DNA of 8,926 nucleotides from NCBI GenBank assembly GCA_946481735.1, contig CAMLOU010000160.1, positions 1-8,926 of the forward strand, written 5' to 3'. Shown piece by piece: positions 5,941 to 8,926 of the stretch (position 1 is the stretch's first letter; every line of letters starts with the position of its first letter). The DNA comes from an uncultured Cellvibrio sp. (GTDB lineage Bacteria > Pseudomonadota > Gammaproteobacteria > Pseudomonadales > Cellvibrionaceae). Made by a program: the position numbers and the translations under genes. The notes under the pieces were generated by a model, which saw only the letters and a program-made list of their open reading frames with translations, was not told the origin of the DNA and ran no database searches.

Positions 5941-6999
5941 TTACCAGCCCAAATCGGCGCGCAGGCGATTAATCAAGGCTTGCGCAGAGCGCTGTTGTGT
6001 AATTATGTTGGGGTGATAATCACAACCATAACCATCCACCTGTTCAATCTTGCCCAGATCCAGTACATGGACATTGGTCTCTTCCAATGAAGTTAACCGC
6101 GCTTTTTGATCATCGCGCGCGGCGCCGGTCAGCATCGGGCTGACAATTAAATAAATCGGTTTGCCGGGATAGTCGCGTTGAATATGATCAATCAGGCTGA
6201 TCATGCGCAGTTGATATTCGTCGGTAACCGAGCCCTGCCAATAATCGTTGGTGCCGATGGCGATGGTAATCGCATCCGGTTGGTAGCGCGCCACATCCCA
6301 GCGGCTGTCAATGTCATCAGCCAGGGTGCGCTGATAACGCTCAAGAATGGTCGGATTGACCGGTTTTTCTTCACCGTATGAACGCCAGGCACCAATGCCG
6401 GACCAGGCAATAGTATGCAAATCCGCATTCAGTGCATCCGCCGCCAGCGCCGCGTAAGTTAATTGCTGATTGCTGGTTTCCGGCGCATAAGGGCAGGCCT
6501 GGCTTTCACCTTCTACACCATAACCGGCGGTAATGGAGTCACCCACCGCGAGCAAACGGCGTGCCGGTGCCGCCGGAGGTAACAATAGCTTTCCGTCGGT
6601 GTGTGGGTCAGAGGTAAAACGAGTCACTACCGAAAAAGATTCCGTCAAACGCGTCAGGCGCAGAAGGTGGACACCGGGCGCCAAGCCGGACGTGAGCGTG
6701 TAATACGCCTCACCGTCCTTAACCCATAAATCAGAAACAACACCATCCACATCCACTTCAAAACGGGTCTTGCCATTGCTGGCAATAGTGATGCCGGCCT
6801 CGGTGCCCTCAAAACGGAATTCCAGTGCCGAGCCCGGCCAGGTAAAGGCTGCCTCACCCTCTTTAATTTGCTCGAAACGCCCAATCATTCGAACATTCTC
6901 GCCAGAAAAACCATCGGCAGAGACAGAGGAATTTGACGAGTGATGTGCACAACCCGTCACGGCATAAAGAATCAGAATTAACAACGCGCTTTTAAACAT
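5941..6999 (-). CDS. Carbohydrate esterase family 2-like SGNH acetylesterase lipoprotein
   Basis: This 352-residue protein has the two-domain layout of CE2 acetylesterases: an N-terminal jelly-roll (about 35-135) and a C-terminal SGNH hydrolase domain (about 147-350). CE2 enzymes remove acetyl groups from plant cell-wall polysaccharides such as xylan and mannan. Catalytic features are visible: Ser155 in VGDSITAGYG, the GTND block (249-252) and a C-terminal D-Y-H (Asp327, His329). The D-x-H spacing matches the acid-histidine pair of a characterised Cellvibrio CE2 esterase. The N-terminus is a lipoprotein signal with lipobox VTGC and Cys17; Ala at +2 suggests the outer membrane. GAGG lies 5 bases before the ATG. 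It stands alone, with no other carbohydrate-active gene in the window, and converges on the symporter across a REP pair. Activity on other acylated substrates remains possible. Confidence 0.88.
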   Translation of the reverse strand: MFKSALLILILYAVTGCAHHSSNSSVSADGFSGENVRMIGRFEQIKEGEAAFTWPGSALEFRFEGTEAGITIASNGKTRFEVDVDGVVSDLWVKDGEAYYTLTSGLAPGVHLLRLTRLTESFSVVTRFTSDPHTDGKLLLPPAAPARRLLAVGDSITAGYGVEGESQACPYAPETSNQQLTYAALAADALNADLHTIAWSGIGAWRSYGEEKPVNPTILERYQRTLADDIDSRWDVARYQPDAITIAIGTNDYWQGSVTDEYQLRMISLIDHIQRDYPGKPIYLIVSPMLTGAARDDQKARLTSLEETNVHVLDLGKIEQVDGYGCDYHPNIITQQRSAQALINRLRADLGW

Positions 7000-7161
7000 G
7001 GAAACCTCGATAGTAATTTATTTTTCTAGATGCGACCTTGCGGCTTGCTGGCCGCGAGGTGCCGTCAGGCGCGGGGAATGTAAACTGATAGAAAAGCAGT
7101 GGACAAGTTATTTAACAAAAAATATCTTGCCCATAGCCTATTTGAATACCAAGCTGGTCCA
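7000..7161. other. Intergenic region upstream of the esterase with a strong hairpin
   Basis: This 162-base gap holds the esterase ribosome site (GAGG, complement of 7005-7008). It also holds a stable inverted repeat, 7035-7044 against 7051-7060, with a 6-base loop; the plus-strand RNA would have a 10-bp stem with one G-U pair, the minus-strand RNA one mismatch. No T-run follows on either strand. The AT-rich part around 7090-7135 probably carries the esterase promoter, but no convincing -35/-10 pair could be fixed. No gene is seen. Confidence 0.4.
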
Positions 7162-7659
7162 CTACAAACTCAACTTACTCACTTCACTTTTAATCGCATC
7201 GTGCTCAGCTTCCTGCCTACGCACCAATTCCCGCCGTCGTTTGGCTTCTTCAAAGCGACGCTTTTCTTCATCTGTACCGGGAATCAGCGGCTCTACCGTA
7301 ACCGGCTTGCCGTAGTCGTCCACGGCAACCATGGTGAAGTAACAACTGTTGGTATGACGCACCACTTTTGAACGAATATCTTCGGTAATCACCTTGATGC
7401 CCACTTCCATTGAGGTGTTACCGGTGTAATTGACCGATGCAAGAAAAGTGACCAGCTCGCCGACATTAATCGCCTGCCGAAAAATTACCCGGTCCACCGA
7501 CAAGGTCACCACGTAGCGCCCGGCATAACGACTGGCACAAGCGTAGGCAACCTTATCGAGCCAGGATAATAATTCGCCGCCGTGCACCTTGCCGGAAAAG
7601 TTCGCCATATTCGGGGTCATCAGCACACTCATGCTGAGGCGATGTTCATTGGATTCCAT
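7162..7659 (-). CDS. Hotdog-fold acyl-CoA thioesterase
   Basis: This 165-residue cytoplasmic protein belongs to the YciA/ACOT-like hotdog thioesterases, which hydrolyse acyl-CoA to free acid and CoA. The signature NFSGKVHGGELLSWLDKVAY (20-39) contains the conserved Asn/His-Gly-Gly and the catalytic Asp35. The VTLSVDRVIFRQ strand (52-63) and the later NSCYFTMVAVD strand are typical. After the core (to about residue 125) comes a highly charged, probably helical tail rich in Glu, Lys and Arg (about 126-162). An in-frame GTG at 7707 would add 16 residues, but it lacks a ribosome site, whereas AAGG lies 8 bases before the ATG at 7659. It follows the YdbL-like gene by 83 bases on the same strand. 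The acyl-chain preference is not predictable. Confidence 0.9.
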   Translation of the reverse strand: MESNEHRLSMSVLMTPNMANFSGKVHGGELLSWLDKVAYACASRYAGRYVVTLSVDRVIFRQAINVGELVTFLASVNYTGNTSMEVGIKVITEDIRSKVVRHTNSCYFTMVAVDDYGKPVTVEPLIPGTDEEKRRFEEAKRRRELVRRQEAEHDAIKSEVSKLSL

Positions 7660-7687
7660 AACACAAACCTTTTTTGCCGTGAGTGCC

Positions 7688-7710
7688 GGTGTATTAGCAA
7701 TTAACACACC
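7688..7710. promoter_or_regulatory. Inverted repeat upstream of the thioesterase gene (possible operator or leader hairpin)
   Basis: GGTGTATTA (7688-7696) and TAACACACC (7702-7710) form 9-base arms with one mismatch around a 5-base centre. In minus-strand RNA the mismatch becomes a G-U pair. It lies 28 bases upstream of the thioesterase ATG and between it and the YdbL-like gene. There is no following T-run, so a regulator site or leader hairpin is more likely than a terminator. Confidence 0.4.
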
Positions 7711-7742
7711 ATGCTGCTGACCGTGTTACCTGTCGGCAAACA

Positions 7743-8096
7743 TTACGGCTTTTCCGCCCATTTTCCATTCACCTGGATGTAATGGCCCGCCTGGGTTTTT
7801 TCGATGGCTTTTTGCCCGGCCATGGCTTCCACGTCACCCAGGGACAGATTGTTGTCTTTGGCGAGGCGCTGGTATTGTTCCCTCCGTGCGTTGTTGATCA
7901 GCTTGACGATTTCTGCCGCATCGCCGGTTGCTTTTACTACGCCGAGATAACCGTCCGGTTGTTCCCCCACCAGCCCCTGCTCTTTTGCCGTGCCGAGGTT
8001 GCTCATAGCCTGTTGCAGGTTCATGGCCATCAACGGTAACGACATGGCTAACAATAAGCTACATAGACCCAGTTTTGTTAAGGATATAAATTTCAT
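7743..8096 (-). CDS. ydbL: YdbL-like periplasmic protein (DUF1318)
   Basis: This 117-residue protein has a Sec signal peptide (hydrophobic run at about 9-22, likely cut after Ala24 in PLMA) and a DUF1318 domain. Features shared with E. coli YdbL include the GxVGExxxGYL pattern near residue 40, the KINNARxxxYQxLA-type helix, the AGQKAIEK stretch and a C-terminal NGKW. YdbL is known to act in the periplasm as a chaperone-like partner that keeps the lipoprotein YnbE from multimerising outside the YdbH-YnbE bridge. A clear AAGGAG site lies 6 bases before the ATG at 8096; the frame is open further upstream but overlaps the YnbE gene. It is third in the YdbH-YnbE-YdbL operon, 28 bases after the YnbE stop. 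Confidence 0.9.
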   Translation of the reverse strand: MKFISLTKLGLCSLLLAMSLPLMAMNLQQAMSNLGTAKEQGLVGEQPDGYLGVVKATGDAAEIVKLINNARREQYQRLAKDNNLSLGDVEAMAGQKAIEKTQAGHYIQVNGKWAEKP

Positions 8097-8124
8097 CGTA
8101 AACTCCTTGCGCATGTCAGTAGGA

Positions 8125-8313
8125 TTAAAACAAACCGCTGGAATCGCTGAATAGCTCATCCAATTGTTTGTCGACCTTGATATAAATTTCGTGCTCAATC
8201 TTGACGTTGAGATTGATGTTGATCGGTTCATTCGGCACCGCGACTTGCACCGTCGGCGTACACGCCGCCAGTGCCAGAAGCAAGGCCAAAAAACCACTGC
8301 GGGTAATGAACAT
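8125..8313 (-). CDS. ynbE: YnbE-like outer-membrane lipoprotein
   Basis: This 62-residue lipoprotein has a signal peptide ending in lipobox LAAC (Cys18) and a mature part of about 45 residues. The core EPININLNVKIEHEIYIKVD is very close to the E. coli YnbE core. YnbE sits in the outer membrane and is thought to extend the beta-sheet groove of YdbH by strand pairing, completing an inner-to-outer membrane lipid bridge. AAAGGA lies 7 bases before the ATG. It lies 27 bases after the YdbH stop and 28 bases before YdbL, preserving the E. coli gene order. Confidence 0.92.
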   Translation of the reverse strand: MFITRSGFLALLLALAACTPTVQVAVPNEPININLNVKIEHEIYIKVDKQLDELFSDSSGLF

Positions 8314-8340
8314 AATATCGTCCTTTGTTGATCGTAATGG

Positions 8341-8926
8341 TTAACGGGCGGATCGTTTTTGTAGATGTTCCTGCAAACGCTTTTTTACTATATCGCTGAT
8401 CTGGTTACTCAACTGAATGCTGGCGATCATCGCCGGCAAATCTTCTTCCAGGTTGATATTGAAATGAACCGGCCGGCCATTTTCCAGGGCCGGATTCCTG
8501 CCTTCCAGACGCAGGGCTAACAGGAGCTTTCCGTCTTCATCGTAACTGACTTCACTGGCCAGCACAGTGTAATGGAAATCTTCCAGGGCATCGGTGATCA
8601 ACTTCATGCTGGGCTGGGATTTGGCCAGCGCTTCCGCACGCTCGGAATGCAGTTGCAATTGCCCGCCCGGTGGACGGGCAGCCACCACGCCGTTCGGTAC
8701 GCTCACGCCCTTGGCGGTAATCTCGATCGGTACTGTGCCTGAGATTCGGCCACTGCCGGAGAGTTCAGAGGATGGATGCTGCTGCAACAACAAACCCAGG
8801 TCAATATTGTCCAGTGTTAATACCAGGGATTGTTTGTCTTTGGACAGATCGAAAATTTGCGTCGGTGTGGTCACGCTGCCACCGATAACATCGGCGTAAA
8901 CATCCTGCACCATCAGTTTTCCTTCG
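8341..8926 (-). CDS. ydbH: YdbH-like intermembrane lipid transport protein, C-terminal part (5' end outside window)
   Basis: The last 194 codons and the stop of a larger gene are present; the frame is open to the window edge. YdbH is one of the AsmA-like bridge proteins (with TamB and YhdP) that carry phospholipids from the inner to the outer membrane; the E. coli protein is close to 880 residues, so about three quarters of the gene lies beyond 8926. The visible part contains alternating beta-strand segments, for example the GSGRISGTVPIEI and LALRLEGRNPALENGRPVHFN stretches, as expected near the end of the groove. It ends in a basic helix (DIVKKRLQEHLQKRSAR). Identification depends strongly on the YnbE- and YdbL-like genes that follow. 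Confidence 0.85.
   Translation of the reverse strand, partial: EGKLMVQDVYADVIGGSVTTPTQIFDLSKDKQSLVLTLDNIDLGLLLQQHPSSELSGSGRISGTVPIEITAKGVSVPNGVVAARPPGGQLQLHSERAEALAKSQPSMKLITDALEDFHYTVLASEVSYDEDGKLLLALRLEGRNPALENGRPVHFNINLEEDLPAMIASIQLSNQISDIVKKRLQEHLQKRSAR

Noticed and set aside
5905..6090. A 61-codon open frame on the plus strand
   Set aside because: It starts inside a REP copy and runs antisense to the 3' end of the esterase, with no ribosome site or recognisable content.
7086..7094. TGATAGAAA, matching the left arm and centre of the 1347-1361 palindrome
   Set aside because: The second arm is absent, so it is only a chance half-site.
7660..7707. A 16-residue N-terminal extension of the thioesterase from a GTG
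   Set aside because: There is no ribosome site before the GTG, it lies within an inverted repeat, and the ATG at 7659 has AAGG upstream and fits the family start.
8097..8297. An upstream extension of the YdbL frame
   Set aside because: It overlaps the YnbE gene; the shorter start has AAGGAG and begins a signal peptide.

Overview
The window looks like chromosomal DNA from a gammaproteobacterium. The inner-to-outer membrane lipid transport set YdbH-YnbE-YdbL is recognisable at the right end. A family CE2 (SGNH) carbohydrate esterase made as a lipoprotein suggests a polysaccharide-degrading lineage such as Cellvibrio or a relative; that genus-level placement is inference. No phage, integrase, insertion sequence, CRISPR array, tRNA or rRNA is visible.

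Left half (1-5822): a D-amino-acid utilisation module built around a divergent promoter region. A PLP-dependent D-amino acid deaminase/dehydratase (minus strand, 3' end at or just past the window edge) faces an RpiR-type regulator. The regulator is followed on the plus strand by an N-acyl-D-amino-acid deacylase, a RidA-family imine deaminase overlapping it by ATGA, and a sodium:solute symporter. The likely flow is import of an N-acyl-D-amino acid or D-amino acid, removal of the acyl group, elimination or deamination by the PLP enzyme, and clearance of the enamine/imine by RidA. A perfect 15-bp palindrome between the two divergent promoters is the best candidate operator for the regulator.

Junction (5823-5940): the convergent gap between the symporter and the esterase is almost entirely a pair of exactly inverted 30-bp REP-type repeats, each a GTAG tetranucleotide plus a hairpin (a REPIN/BIME-like element). 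One copy also looks like an intrinsic terminator for the esterase transcript.

Right half (5941-8926): all genes are on the minus strand. Reading in transcription order they are the YdbH C-terminus (cut by the window edge), the YnbE-like lipoprotein, the YdbL-like periplasmic protein, a hotdog-fold acyl-CoA thioesterase with a charged C-terminal tail, and the CE2 esterase lipoprotein. The first three form a tight operon; the last two are probably separate units.

Nothing here is clearly a wholly undescribed system. The most informative points are the coherent D-amino-acid module with its candidate operator and the REPIN that fills a convergent gap and doubles as a one-sided terminator.
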